64,000 nt of DNA from JAXJSP01 sp036310005 (GCA_036310005.1 JAXJSP010000039.1:1-64000); one strand, 5' to 3'; counted from the first letter of the stretch, positions 52,643-62,204 are shown. Notes: generated by a model not told the origin, from the letters alone. Numbers and translations are program-made.

Positions 52643-53377
52643 CTATTCGGGTAAATTTTTGTAAAAATCAAGAGCGATAAAATGATGACCGACTTGATTT
52701 AACAAATAATATTCTGTTATATTTGAGAGTTGTTTATAATTACCGTCTTTTAATTCAAAATTAAAAAGTTTACTAAAGTCACAATAAACGATATGGCGCA
52801 TCGCGGACAAAACTCCGTTAGGTAAAAGCACACCGTTTTTGTCGCAATTTTCACAAACAATGCAGCCCTCATTAATTTTCAGATAATAATTCGCGGCATT
52901 ATCGTTATTACAAACTGAACAAGCCTTTAAATCAGGCGCATATCCGCATTCAGTTACTAAACGCAATTCAAAAATTGCCTTTACCATTTCAAGCGGTCTT
53001 AAATCTTTTTCAATAATATGTATGCAATTGAGCATAAGGCGTAATATCTGTTCTGACTCAACGCCTTCAACTGCAAAAACTATAGCGGCCTCGCAAAAAT
53101 ACTGAGCTAAACTTAACTTTGCAATATCAAATCTTAAATTAAAAAACAGTTCTTCGGGTATTGCTTCATCAATAATATAACTGTCTTTTGTTTTATAAAC
53201 AGACAGTTGTGAATAAACAAGCATGGCAGTTGATGAAGAATTTTTATTTTTAGGCTTTGCCGCACCGCGCACAAAGGCTCTTATTACACCCATATTGCGG
53301 GTAAGCACAGTTACAAGTCGGTCACTCTCGCCCACTTGTGTTTGTTTTAAAATCAAGCCATCGGTCTTGAATTTCAT
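52643..53377 (-). CDS. recO: DNA repair protein RecO
   Basis: A 244-residue RecO with N-terminal OB-fold (FKTDGLILKQTQVGESDRL, LTRNMGVIRAFVRGAAK) and a C-terminal zinc site (CSVCNNDNA and CIVCENC). It loads RecA with RecR. The start lies inside yqzL, with a CGGAG site. The operon order era-yqzL-recO is the usual one in Firmicutes. Confidence 0.95.
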   Translation of the reverse strand: MKFKTDGLILKQTQVGESDRLVTVLTRNMGVIRAFVRGAAKPKNKNSSSTAMLVYSQLSVYKTKDSYIIDEAIPEELFFNLRFDIAKLSLAQYFCEAAIVFAVEGVESEQILRLMLNCIHIIEKDLRPLEMVKAIFELRLVTECGYAPDLKACSVCNNDNAANYYLKINEGCIVCENCDKNGVLLPNGVLSAMRHIVYCDFSKLFNFELKDGNYKQLSNITEYYLLNQVGHHFIALDFYKNLPE

Positions 53378-53459
53378 TATTATTCTCCGTTTTTATATAA
53401 TCTAAATAGTACTCAATTTTTCCTGTACTTAAAAACTGCTCCCAAAAATAATTTTGCAT
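53322..53459 (-). CDS. YqzL-like small protein
   Basis: A 45-residue protein starting MQNYFWEQFLSTGKIEYYL, the pattern of the YqzL family that precedes recO in Firmicutes. AGGTGA lies before ATG 53459. Its end overlaps recO by 56 bp in another frame, so the two genes share DNA. Function unknown. Confidence 0.6.
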   Translation of the reverse strand: MQNYFWEQFLSTGKIEYYLDYIKTENNNEIQDRWLDFKTNTSGRE

Positions 53460-53514
53460 TATTACATCACCTAATAATAAAGTTTGTAATAAAGCAAAAA
53501 TTATAAAAGGCAAA

Positions 53515-54426
53515 TTAGTCCAATCCGAAATTATGAATTAAACCTGTTCGATTTCTCCAATCTTCTTTGACTTTTACCCAGCACTGCAAATTAATTTTAC
53601 AGCAAAAAAAGTTTTCAATTTCTTTACGGGCGCCTGTTGAAATTCTTTTAAGCATTTCACCGCGCTTTCCGATAATTATGCCTTTATGACTTTCGCTTTC
53701 GCAATAAATAATTGCTTCGATATCTATAATATCTTCGCCTGAAGATGTTTTTCTGTCTTTGAATTTTTCAATAGAAACAGCAATACCGTGCGGGACTTCT
53801 TTATTAAGATTCAAAAGCATTTTTTCTCTTATCATTTCTGATGCAATAGTGCGCTCATTTTGGTCAGTAAGTTCATCATCAGAAAAAAAGTGCGGTGCTT
53901 CAACACAATATTTTTCAAGTTCTTTTTTGAGTATACTAACGCCATCACCGTTTTTTGCGCTTAAAGGAATAATTGCCGAAAAATCAAACAGTTTAGAGTA
54001 AAGCAAAATAATATCCATTATTTTTGATTTATCATCTACAAGGTCGATTTTATTGATTGCTAAGATACAGTCCATTTTATCCGATTTAATTTTTTCAATT
54101 AATTCTATATCTGCTGCTGTCGGTAATTTTTCAATCGGCTCCGATACTGCATCAATGACAAGCACGCAAACATCAACATCGGCCATACTGTCTTTTACTG
54201 CTTTGACCATATTTTCACCGAGTTTTGTTTTAGGTTTATGAAGTCCCGGTGTATCAATAAATACAAACTGATTATCGCCGCTTGTCAAGACTCCCATAAT
54301 CTTAGTTCTTGTGGTTTGCGGTTTATTGGTAACAATTGCGACCTTTTGACCAATCAGATTATTCATAAGTGATGATTTTCCGACATTCGGTTTCCCGACT
54401 ATAGATATAAAAGCACTTTTTGTCAT
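53515..54426 (-). CDS. era: GTPase Era
   Basis: A 303-residue GTPase that binds 16S rRNA during 30S assembly. G1 GKPNVGKSS, G3 DTPGLHKPK, G4 NKID and a C-terminal KH domain (GIIIGKRGEMLKRI) are present. It lies downstream of ybeY in the conserved phoH-ybeY-era order. Confidence 0.97.
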   Translation of the reverse strand: MTKSAFISIVGKPNVGKSSLMNNLIGQKVAIVTNKPQTTRTKIMGVLTSGDNQFVFIDTPGLHKPKTKLGENMVKAVKDSMADVDVCVLVIDAVSEPIEKLPTAADIELIEKIKSDKMDCILAINKIDLVDDKSKIMDIILLYSKLFDFSAIIPLSAKNGDGVSILKKELEKYCVEAPHFFSDDELTDQNERTIASEMIREKMLLNLNKEVPHGIAVSIEKFKDRKTSSGEDIIDIEAIIYCESESHKGIIIGKRGEMLKRISTGARKEIENFFCCKINLQCWVKVKEDWRNRTGLIHNFGLD

Positions 54427-54435
54427 AAGTTCTCC

Positions 54436-54909
54436 TTAAAACGTCAAGCCGAGCAGTTCCATTACGGCTTCTTCGTGTTCTCTCATTCTAACTTTTTCCA
54501 AACCGCCGTTTACATGGTCATAACCGAGTAAATGCAACATAGAATGACAGGTTAAATATGCAATTTCTCTTCTTACGCTGTGGCCGAACATTTCAGCCTG
54601 TGCTACTGCTTTTTCAACAGAAATGACAATATCACCTAACTGTACTCTTTTAGTTGCAGGGTCAGGTACAAATTCTCCGTTTTCACAAAGCGGGAACGAC
54701 AGCACATCGGTAACCCGGTCGATTTTTCTGAATCTCATGTTTAAGTCTTTAATCTGAGAGTTGTCTACAAGCAAAACGCTCACTTGTGATTCCTGCTCGA
54801 AATTTTCGCAAGAAATCACAGCATTACATGTTTTTCTTATTAAAAGTTTTGTTCCTTTTTCAAGTTCGCTTTTTTGATTATTTATAATTTCCACTTTAAT
54901 CTTTGCCAT
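54436..54909 (-). CDS. ybeY: rRNA maturation endoribonuclease YbeY
   Basis: A 157-residue metalloprotein with the zinc motif HSMLHLLGYDH (Hx3Hx5H) and VSVLLVDNSQIKDLN, FPLCENGEF. It works in 16S rRNA 3' end maturation. It overlaps the end of phoH by 14 bp. Confidence 0.95.
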   Translation of the reverse strand: MAKIKVEIINNQKSELEKGTKLLIRKTCNAVISCENFEQESQVSVLLVDNSQIKDLNMRFRKIDRVTDVLSFPLCENGEFVPDPATKRVQLGDIVISVEKAVAQAEMFGHSVRREIAYLTCHSMLHLLGYDHVNGGLEKVRMREHEEAVMELLGLTF

Positions 54910-55885
54910 TTATTTTACTTCCCTTATTTCTTTGCTGTTCATATTTTTCGTACGCTTTTACAATTTTTTGTACAAGTTGGTGTCTGACGACATCTTTTTC
55001 ATTTAATCTGATTATTTTAATATCTTCGACATTTTTAAGAACTTTACTTGCCTCAATCAGTCCTGACCTTTTTCCGTCAGGTAGATCTATTTGAGTTAAA
55101 TCTCCGGTAACAACGATTTTTGAATTAAATCCGAGTCGTGTCAAAAACATTTTCATTTGTTCTGGTGTAGTGTTTTGCGCCTCATCCAATATAATAAAAC
55201 TATCGTCTAATGTTCTGCCGCGCATATAAGCAAGCGGTGCAACTTCTATACTTCCCTTTTCCATACAGCGCTGAAATGCTTCGGCGCCGAGCATTTCAAA
55301 AAGAGCATCATAAAGAGGTCTTAAGTAAGGATCGACTTTGCTTTGCAGGTCACCGGGTAAAAAACCTAATTTTTCGCCTGCTTCAACTGCCGGTCTTGTC
55401 AGAATAATTCTTGATACTTTTTTATCTCTAAAAGCAGCCACTGCCAAAGCAACAGCCAGATAAGTTTTACCTGTTCCTGCAGGCCCGATACCTACTGTAA
55501 CTGTATTTGAACTGATCGCTTCAATATATGACTTTTGTCCGAGGGTTTTAGGTTTTACCGGTTTTCCGTTTGCAGTTATGCAAATACACTCTTTTCCGGC
55601 GAGTTGAATCATTTTTGACGCATTACCTTCATTTGCAAGAGAAATTGCATAATTCACATTCTGGTCTGTCAGCGGCTCACCGTTTTCAAGCATCAACATA
55701 AGGCCTGATATGGCATTTGCTGCGTTTGTGACATTATCGTCATTTCCCATTATCTTAATCTCATTTCCTCTAAGCACGGTAGAAACATTATAATTTTTTT
55801 CAATAATTTTAATATTTTCATCAAGATTTCCAAACAGGTTCGACATCTGTTCCATATTTTCAATCTTTAAAATTTTCTCACTCAA
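54896..55885 (-). CDS. phoH: PhoH-family ATPase
   Basis: A 329-residue PhoH-like protein with P-loop GPAGTGKTYLAVALA and DEAQNTTPEQMKMFLTRLG. It is of the phosphate-starvation/RNA-linked ATPase family always found next to ybeY. The start is a TTG at 55885, ten bases after GGAGG; the ATG just after that site is too close. Confidence 0.93.
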   Translation of the reverse strand: MSEKILKIENMEQMSNLFGNLDENIKIIEKNYNVSTVLRGNEIKIMGNDDNVTNAANAISGLMLMLENGEPLTDQNVNYAISLANEGNASKMIQLAGKECICITANGKPVKPKTLGQKSYIEAISSNTVTVGIGPAGTGKTYLAVALAVAAFRDKKVSRIILTRPAVEAGEKLGFLPGDLQSKVDPYLRPLYDALFEMLGAEAFQRCMEKGSIEVAPLAYMRGRTLDDSFIILDEAQNTTPEQMKMFLTRLGFNSKIVVTGDLTQIDLPDGKRSGLIEASKVLKNVEDIKIIRLNEKDVVRHQLVQKIVKAYEKYEQQRNKGSKINGKD

Positions 55886-55959
55886 AAATAACATTCCTCC
55901 ACTTTTTTCATTTTTTATATATAATAACACATTTATTTAATAAATTAAATAAAAAAATA

Positions 55960-57141
55960 TTAAAAATCTGAATCAACTTCAAAATAAACTTTTTTTGATA
56001 TATCTTGCTTGCAGACTATTTGACAAGTCAGCACATAATTATTATCGACAATTTGTATTTTAATATCTTCACTTATTATTTCTGCATTCTTAAGTTTTTC
56101 TTCCTTTTCTTTATTCAACTGTTCTAAAGCCATTTTATTTAATGTGTTTTCACTGTAAGTTATCTTTTGTTTTTCAGTTTCATAAAAGGTTGTTGAAATA
56201 ATTTCAATGGGTAAATTAACACCATTCAACTGTAAAGTTTTATTTTCGGTTTGTTTTGTATAATCGTATTTTACGCTACCTGCAAAAAGCGGAATTTTCA
56301 GAGAAAAAAAGGAAATCAAATTTCTTTGTTCGGTTTTGCCTGAATTTACATTTTTTGTTTCGCTTACAGGTAAAACAATTTTTAATGTTTGTTTTGTTTT
56401 TGCGATAACATTACCCGTTGCATCTCTGAAATATGTATTTTGATTATTATATTCTTCAGTACCTGAAATTAATAAATCGCCTTTTTTTACAATGGCGCCG
56501 CGTTTTACCTTTGCAGTACCTTTATATGCAAAAACATCTAATACTTCACCGTCACAAGATGCAACAATATTGCTGTATTTTAATTCTTTTTCAACCCTTG
56601 TATCGAGTTTTTTTCTGATTTCAACATTCAAAGTTGTACCTACCACATTCAAAGAACTCCAGGAGATATCCTCTACTTTTAAATTCAAAGTATTTCTGTC
56701 GTTTTCGCCTTTAATTTTACTAACAGGAGTACCGATTCTTATATTCATTTCTTCTAATGCATTCATTACACTCTGCTCATTTATGTCTGCATTTGAATTT
56801 ATTTCAATATTCCATATAAAATTCGGCATTATTAAAAGCACTGCAAGATATAAAGCGAGACCTACTGCTACGCCCTTTCTTGATTTATGTTTATGCAAGT
56901 AAAAAGGAAGTCCGACTTTTTTTGTCACTTTTAATTTGACAAAACATTTTTTCCGAAACTGCTTAATTTTTTTATAATCTTTTGCGCGCATATAAAATTC
57001 GATATGATTTTTTCTTCTGTGCGTGTTCCAGATTGAAAAACCGTTTGAAACGCAGATATTTATAAAACGCTCGCAAAATCCACCTTCGACTTTTACTCTT
57101 ATATAGCCGCATAAAAATCGTACGAATCTAATAAAAATCAT
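55960..57141 (-). CDS. yqfD: Sporulation protein YqfD
   Basis: A 393-residue YqfD protein with a basic N-terminal segment, one membrane helix at about 91-113 and an extracytoplasmic domain with VEGGFCERFINIC and LKGKAYVKKGDLLISG-like stretch (here GAIVKKGDLLISG). It is mother-cell expressed in sporulating species. It shares one base with yqfC (TAATG-type overlap). Confidence 0.9.
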   Translation of the reverse strand: MIFIRFVRFLCGYIRVKVEGGFCERFINICVSNGFSIWNTHRRKNHIEFYMRAKDYKKIKQFRKKCFVKLKVTKKVGLPFYLHKHKSRKGVAVGLALYLAVLLIMPNFIWNIEINSNADINEQSVMNALEEMNIRIGTPVSKIKGENDRNTLNLKVEDISWSSLNVVGTTLNVEIRKKLDTRVEKELKYSNIVASCDGEVLDVFAYKGTAKVKRGAIVKKGDLLISGTEEYNNQNTYFRDATGNVIAKTKQTLKIVLPVSETKNVNSGKTEQRNLISFFSLKIPLFAGSVKYDYTKQTENKTLQLNGVNLPIEIISTTFYETEKQKITYSENTLNKMALEQLNKEKEEKLKNAEIISEDIKIQIVDNNYVLTCQIVCKQDISKKVYFEVDSDF

Positions 57142-57419
57142 TAAGAGTCAAACTCCAATCCCATTAATCTGCCGCAAACCATTAAATTATCTGTATTAAT
57201 TTGTTTTATAAACAAATCTCTGCCTATCAATTTAACCGTTGAAGTGCCGATATTGATAACAATATAGTTATCATCATATTCAAGCACTCCTTTACTTCCT
57301 TCAATATAAACCTGTCTGTCAGAATTAATTTCAATATTTGCACCCTTGCTGAAAGTACCGTCCGGTACTTCAAAAGCCCTATCTAAATAAGAAGATGTTT
57401 TATCTTTTCGTTTTTTCAT
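57141..57419 (-). CDS. yqfC: Sporulation protein YqfC
   Basis: A 92-residue small protein, YqfC family, first gene of the yqfCD-phoH-ybeY-era operon. Sequence core: FKDRQVYIEGSKGVLEYDDNYI-like (here DRQVYIEGSKGVLEY) and RDLFIKQI near the end. It acts with YqfD during sporulation. Confidence 0.88.
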   Translation of the reverse strand: MKKRKDKTSSYLDRAFEVPDGTFSKGANIEINSDRQVYIEGSKGVLEYDDNYIVINIGTSTVKLIGRDLFIKQINTDNLMVCGRLMGLEFDS

Positions 57420-57467
57420 AAATATCTACTCTCCCAAATAAAATATATAAATAAGGCAAGTACAATT

Positions 57468-58520
57468 ATGCAGTCGCAAAGGGTGATACATATAAAAAGT
57501 AAATTTTATAAATTTACATTATGTTTAGCAGTAATTGATTTCATACTTTTGCTGTTTATTAACTCACAAAATTCAATCGAAGGTATAAAAGAGGGTTTGA
57601 CACTTTGTGCGGCAACACTTATTCCCTCTCTTTTTCCCTTTATGGTAGCAGCAAACTTTATATCATATTCGGGAATCGGAATCACTTTAGCAAAGCCAAT
57701 CGGCAAAATATGTCACTTTTTGTTTAAAATACCTAAACAATATTCTTATATAATTTTATTATCTTTTATTGGTGGTTATCCGGTCGGTGCAAGTTTAGTA
57801 AATGATTTATGTAAACAAAAAGCAATTGATAAAAAAACTGCGACTCGTCTTATATGTTTTTGCGTCAATGCAGGACCTGCGATGATTGTATTCACTGTCG
57901 GAAAATGCATTTATAATTCAATTGTATTGGGTTTTATTCTTTGGGGATGTCATATTTTAGCAAGCATGATTATCGGTGCTGTTTTAGGTTTTTTCAGCAA
58001 AGGCACGATTAAAAATGATTATGTTTTATGTAAACCTATCGGATGTGTCGATTCACTTGTTTTAGCTATAGAGAACGCATCAAAATCGCTAATAATTATT
58101 TGTAGTTTTGTAGTTTTTTTCAGTTGTGTAATTAATTTATGTTATACAAAAATAGGAACAATATCTTTATTGCTTGAAGTTACAACTGCATGTAAAGAAA
58201 TTATGGAAAACAAATTAAGCATTTACTTTACTGCTTTTATCTTAGGTTTCAGCGGTTTGAGTGTTATTTTTCAAGTTTATTCCATAAGCGGAAAGTCTGT
58301 AAATTTTATAGCGTTGATTATTTCAAGAATTGCGCACGGTGTTTTGTCTGTAATCTTTTTAAGACTATATATGCTTATTACCAATCAGACAGTTGCGGTA
58401 ATTTCAAACGGTGTAAATACTAAGCCTGTTACCTTTGTATATTCATTACCGTTTACGCTTTCGCTAATCGGTGTTGCGATTACATTTTTGATTTTTACTT
58501 CTGATAAAAGCAAAAATTGA
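57468..58520 (+). CDS. ylbJ: Sporulation integral membrane protein YlbJ
   Basis: A 350-residue membrane protein with nucleoside-recognition (Gate) domain features and about eight hydrophobic segments, including LCAATLIPSLFPFMVAANF, SFIGGYPVGASLV and CVNAGPAMIVFTVG. YlbJ/SpoVV imports dipicolinic acid into the forespore in Bacillus. It is divergent from yqfC. The ribosome-binding site is weak, so the true start may be the GTG 12 bp later. Confidence 0.88.
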   Translation: MQSQRVIHIKSKFYKFTLCLAVIDFILLLFINSQNSIEGIKEGLTLCAATLIPSLFPFMVAANFISYSGIGITLAKPIGKICHFLFKIPKQYSYIILLSFIGGYPVGASLVNDLCKQKAIDKKTATRLICFCVNAGPAMIVFTVGKCIYNSIVLGFILWGCHILASMIIGAVLGFFSKGTIKNDYVLCKPIGCVDSLVLAIENASKSLIIICSFVVFFSCVINLCYTKIGTISLLLEVTTACKEIMENKLSIYFTAFILGFSGLSVIFQVYSISGKSVNFIALIISRIAHGVLSVIFLRLYMLITNQTVAVISNGVNTKPVTFVYSLPFTLSLIGVAITFLIFTSDKSKN

Positions 58521-58545
58521 CATAGTGTAATAAATTTGTTATAAT
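58517..58545 (+). promoter_or_regulatory. Promoter of the small Cys-rich gene
   Basis: Consensus TTGACA (58517-58522), 17-bp spacer, TATAAT (58540-58545), starting inside the ylbJ stop. Confidence 0.8.
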
Positions 58546-58563
58546 CACATAAAAGGATGTGTA

Positions 58564-58773
58564 TTGTTAATGAAATCTAAAGTCAGCATTACTCCCTCTT
58601 GCAGAATTTGTGAGATTGGCAGAATTGCACCTGATAATGAGAATATGCTTTGTATTAAATATGGTGTTGTGCCTTGTGACCATGTCTGCAAGCATTTTGA
58701 ATATGACCCTCTAAAAAGAGAGCCGGCACTGCCTAATAAACAAAATTTTGACAAATCAGATTTTGCCATATAA
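58564..58773 (+). CDS. Small protein with CxxC-type motifs (69 aa)
   Basis: A 69-residue protein with Cys pairs in SCRICEIG, MLCIKYG and CDHVCKHFEYDPLKRE, probably binding zinc. The tail has the YDPLKREPALPNK pattern seen in short clostridial proteins as I remember. TTG 58564 is seven bases after AAAGGA, and a consensus promoter precedes it; the ATG at 58570 is the alternative start. Function unknown. Confidence 0.7.
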   Translation: MLMKSKVSITPSCRICEIGRIAPDNENMLCIKYGVVPCDHVCKHFEYDPLKREPALPNKQNFDKSDFAI

Positions 58774-58803
58774 GATTTTCAAGAGTAAAATAATGTTATA
58801 AAG

Positions 58804-58841
58804 AATACGGTGTAGCCTTAAAAGGTTACACCGTATTTATT
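58804..58841 (+). terminator. Hairpin terminator after the small Cys gene
   Basis: AATACGGTGTAGCCTT (58804-58819) pairs with AAGGTTACACCGTATT (58822-58837, one G-U), followed by TATTT. The stem core matches the hairpin after glyA. Confidence 0.75.
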
Positions 58842-58868
58842 TCATTTATAAAACCGGAAAGTAATTAA

Positions 58869-59432
58869 TTATTTAATCATTTTTATAAAATATTTATGGA
58901 CTGTCAAATCGTCGTTGAGTTCAGGATGAAATGCAGTAACCAATTGATTATTCTGCTTTGCTGCAACAATCTTCCCGTCGACAGTTGCCAAAACTTCGGT
59001 ATTTTCGAAAACCGACTCAATATACGGAGCGCGGATAAAAGTCATTGGAATTTTTCCGAAACCTTTAAAATCAGATTCTGTATAAAAACTACCGAGTTGT
59101 CTTCCGTAAGCATTTCGTACAGCAATTACATCCATTGTTGCAAAATGCTTGCGCTCATCATTTTTAATTTCTTTTGCAAGCAGCAAAAGACCTGCACAGG
59201 TACCAAATACGGGAAGTCCGTTTTCTATAAGTTTTTTGATTGGCTCAAACAAACCGAGTTCACGCATTAGTTTACCCTGAACGGTACTTTCGCCTCCCGG
59301 TATAATAAGTCCGTCAAAATCACGCTCCAAATCGCGCTTTTGTCGAATTTCAAAAGTTGAAACGCCGAGTTTTGCGAGCATCTGCTCATGCTCTATAAAA
59401 GCGCCTTGCAGAGCAAGAACAGCAATCTGCAT
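58869..59432 (-). CDS. pdxT: Pyridoxal 5'-phosphate synthase glutaminase PdxT
   Basis: A 187-residue class I glutaminase that supplies ammonia to PdxS. Catalytic Cys in VFGTCAGLLLLAK, His and Glu in TAFHPELN; the PGGESTVQGKLM loop near residue 47 is specific to PdxT. It starts two bases after pdxS. Confidence 0.96.
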   Translation of the reverse strand: MQIAVLALQGAFIEHEQMLAKLGVSTFEIRQKRDLERDFDGLIIPGGESTVQGKLMRELGLFEPIKKLIENGLPVFGTCAGLLLLAKEIKNDERKHFATMDVIAVRNAYGRQLGSFYTESDFKGFGKIPMTFIRAPYIESVFENTEVLATVDGKIVAAKQNNQLVTAFHPELNDDLTVHKYFIKMIK

Positions 59433-59433
59433 T

Positions 59434-60309
59434 TTATTTACCTCTCTCCGCCATTAAAAGTTCAATTTCCTGTTCATTAATGCCTACCATAGCCTCTCCC
59501 AGATCTTCTGAAAGTGTTGCTAATAAATCTGCATCATTAAAGTTAGTTACCGCCTTAACAATAGCAGCGGCTCTCTTTTCAGGGTTACCTGATTTAAATA
59601 TACCTGAACCTACAAACACGCCTTCTGCACCGAGTTGCATCATTAATGCTGCATCGGCAGGTGTTGCTACACCGCCTGCAGCAAAGTTTACAACAGGCAG
59701 TTTCTTGTTTTCGTGAACGAACAATACTAATTCATAAGGAACTTGTAACTGTTTTGCTACATCAAAGAGTTCATCTTCAGCCATAGAACCAATTCTGCGA
59801 ATTTCAGACTGCATCATGCGCATGTGACGAACTGCTTGTACGACATCGCCTGTACCGGGTTCGCCCTTTGTTCTGATCATAGATGCACCCTCGTTTATAC
59901 GACGAAGTGCTTCGCCTAAATCTTTTGCACCGCAAACAAAAGGTACATCAAATTTAGTTTTGTCGATATGGTATTTATCGTCAGCAGGAGATAAAACTTC
60001 GCTTTCATCTATGTAATCGATTTCAATTGCCTGCAAAATTTGTGCTTCTGCAAAATGGCCGATACGACATTTTGCCATAACAGGAATAGAAACTGCATTC
60101 TGAATACCTTTTATCATTTTAGGATCACTCATACGTGAAACACCGCCTGCGGCGCGAATGTCAGCAGGGATACGCTCAAGAGCCATAACAGCACAAGCGC
60201 CGGCAGATTCTGCAATCTTTGCTTGTTCAGGTGTAGTAACATCCATGATTACGCCGCCCTTAAGCATCTGTGCTAAATTTTTGTTGAGTTCAAATCTGTT
60301 ATTTGACAT
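59434..60309 (-). CDS. pdxS: Pyridoxal 5'-phosphate synthase PdxS
   Basis: A 291-residue PLP synthase that builds the vitamin from ribose 5-phosphate, glyceraldehyde 3-phosphate and ammonia. KGGVIMDVT, ALERIPADIR, KCRIGHFAEAQ, VCGAKDLGEALRRI and AGGVATPADAALMMQLG are diagnostic. It is first in the pdxST operon. Confidence 0.97.
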   Translation of the reverse strand: MSNNRFELNKNLAQMLKGGVIMDVTTPEQAKIAESAGACAVMALERIPADIRAAGGVSRMSDPKMIKGIQNAVSIPVMAKCRIGHFAEAQILQAIEIDYIDESEVLSPADDKYHIDKTKFDVPFVCGAKDLGEALRRINEGASMIRTKGEPGTGDVVQAVRHMRMMQSEIRRIGSMAEDELFDVAKQLQVPYELVLFVHENKKLPVVNFAAGGVATPADAALMMQLGAEGVFVGSGIFKSGNPEKRAAAIVKAVTNFNDADLLATLSEDLGEAMVGINEQEIELLMAERGK

Positions 60310-60463
60310 TTTAAAGACTCCTTTAATATTGTTGAAATTTTTACTTACACAAATTTAATCAAATTAAATTATAACTCTTTAATACTACACTATGAAGTAG
60401 AAAATTTCAAGCACAAAAGACAATAAATTCACTGATTTTATGATTGTTTTTGCATTTATGCTC

Positions 60464-61177
60464 CTATATTGATTTTTTCTTTAAGCGTTTATCTGTTTTA
60501 GCGGCAAGTCTTGTACCTATACTCTGGAAAATCTGCACCATAATAATAAGCAATATAACCGACGCTATCATAATTAAATATTTATATCGGTAGTAACCGT
60601 AATTTATGGCAATTTTTCCGAGTCCGCCGCCGCCGATAATACCGCTCATTGCAGAATAGCCGAGAATAGTGGTAATGGCAATAGTGGCGTTTGAAATAAG
60701 CGACGGTATGCTTTCGGGTATCATAACTTTAACAATTATTTGTAAAGGCGATGCTCCCATACTTTGCGCCATTTCAATTGTATTGGGACTCACCTCTCGC
60801 AGACTGCTTTCAGCAAGCCTTGCTACAAAAGGAAATGCAGCAATAACAAGCGGTACAATAGACGCGGTAGTGCCGACAATCGTACCGATTATCAATCTTG
60901 TAAGAGGTATTACTAAAATCATTAAAATCAAAAAAGGAACCGAACGAAGTAAATTTATGATAACATTAAGCGTTTGCAGTAACCACTTAGGCAGGGGCAA
61001 AACTCCGTCTTTTTCTCCGGCTACTAACATAACACCAAGCGGCAAACCTATAATAATTGAAAACGCAGTTGAAAGAACAGTAACATAAAATGTTTCCCAA
61101 ATTGCTGTCGGGAACTCTGCTTGGATAATTCTCCACGCTTCATTTAATGCTTCTTGAGAAAACAGACTGTTAAACAT
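60464..61177 (-). CDS. metI: Methionine ABC transporter permease
   Basis: A 237-residue MetI-type permease with about five membrane helices and the coupling loop EVSPNTIEMAQSMGASPLQII. It forms MetNI with the ATPase encoded just upstream. It overlaps the metN end by eight bp and ends the operon; no terminator is seen. Confidence 0.93.
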   Translation of the reverse strand: MFNSLFSQEALNEAWRIIQAEFPTAIWETFYVTVLSTAFSIIIGLPLGVMLVAGEKDGVLPLPKWLLQTLNVIINLLRSVPFLILMILVIPLTRLIIGTIVGTTASIVPLVIAAFPFVARLAESSLREVSPNTIEMAQSMGASPLQIIVKVMIPESIPSLISNATIAITTILGYSAMSGIIGGGGLGKIAINYGYYRYKYLIMIASVILLIIMVQIFQSIGTRLAAKTDKRLKKKSI

Positions 61178-62183
61178 TTACAGACACCTCCTCCGCGAGT
61201 ACATCCTCTGTTTCGGTCAGATATTTAACAGCGGTAGCAACCACACTTTCATCGCCGATAATTCCAAGTAACATAGAGCCATAAACTTTTCCGCCTATAC
61301 TTTTTGTGGCTGCATAAGTGATATTTGCTTCAATACCTTTTTCAACAGCCATTTTTGCAATAAGCGGTGAGCCTGTGGCCTCGGCACCGTTAAAAATCAC
61401 ACGAATAAAATGTTCGCCCTCTTTAACAGCAAAAGATGAATTAAAATCGCCTTCAGGGAAAACAAGTTTTCTTGCGGCTTCCGATTGCGGATGAGCGAAT
61501 ACTTTTGCAACCTCGCCCTGTTCAACTACTTCACCGTTATCCAAAATAGCGACATGCTTACAAACGCTTTCTACAACGCTCATCTGATGCGTAATAATTA
61601 TAACTGTAATACCAAGTTTTTCGTTAATGTTTCGTATCAACTCTAAAATAGAATTTGTTGTAGTTGGATCAAGAGCGCTGGTTGCCTCGTCGCAAAGCAA
61701 CACTTTCGGGTCGGTTGCAAGCGCTCTTGCGATAGCCACTCTTTGCTGCTGACCGCCTGAAAGTTGTGCCGGATACGCTTTTGCCTTATCGCGAAGTCCT
61801 ACAATATCCAATAATTCAAGGGCTCTTTTTTTAGCCTCAGCCTTGCTTTTACCTGCAAGTTCTAACGGGAAGCAGACATTGTTAAGGCAGTTGCGCTGCA
61901 TCAAAAGGTTAAAGCCTTGAAAAATCATTGTGATTTCTCTGCGTATATTTCTCAAATTTTGTTCTGATAATTCACAAAGATTAACTCCGTCAATTTCAAT
62001 ACTGCCCTTTGTAGGTCGCTCTAACAGGTTTATGCATCGTACGAGTGTACTTTTTCCTGCGCCACTCATACCGATAATACCGAATATATCACCATCCGGA
62101 ATAGATAGTGATACATTTTTCAATGCTTCGACAGAGCCGTCTGCGGTATTAAAATGCTTTGTTAAATTTTTAATCTCTATCAT
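61170..62183 (-). CDS. metN: Methionine ABC transporter ATP-binding protein
   Basis: A 337-residue ABC ATPase with Walker A GMSGAGKST, LSGGQQQR, LLCDEATSALD and the C-terminal NIL (ACT-like) domain (about residues 265-337) that senses methionine in MetN. The start at ATG 62183 is after GGAGAGG; longer in-frame starts are not supported. A hairpin lies between it and metQ. Confidence 0.95.
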   Translation of the reverse strand: MIEIKNLTKHFNTADGSVEALKNVSLSIPDGDIFGIIGMSGAGKSTLVRCINLLERPTKGSIEIDGVNLCELSEQNLRNIRREITMIFQGFNLLMQRNCLNNVCFPLELAGKSKAEAKKRALELLDIVGLRDKAKAYPAQLSGGQQQRVAIARALATDPKVLLCDEATSALDPTTTNSILELIRNINEKLGITVIIITHQMSVVESVCKHVAILDNGEVVEQGEVAKVFAHPQSEAARKLVFPEGDFNSSFAVKEGEHFIRVIFNGAEATGSPLIAKMAVEKGIEANITYAATKSIGGKVYGSMLLGIIGDESVVATAVKYLTETEDVLAEEVSVNV

Positions 62184-62204
62184 AAATTGCCTCTCCGGTA
62201 TAAT

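Noticed and set aside
58545..58769. Minus-strand ORF of 74 codons over the small Cys gene
   Set aside because: No promoter or ribosome-binding site, whereas the plus strand has a consensus promoter, start signal and terminator.
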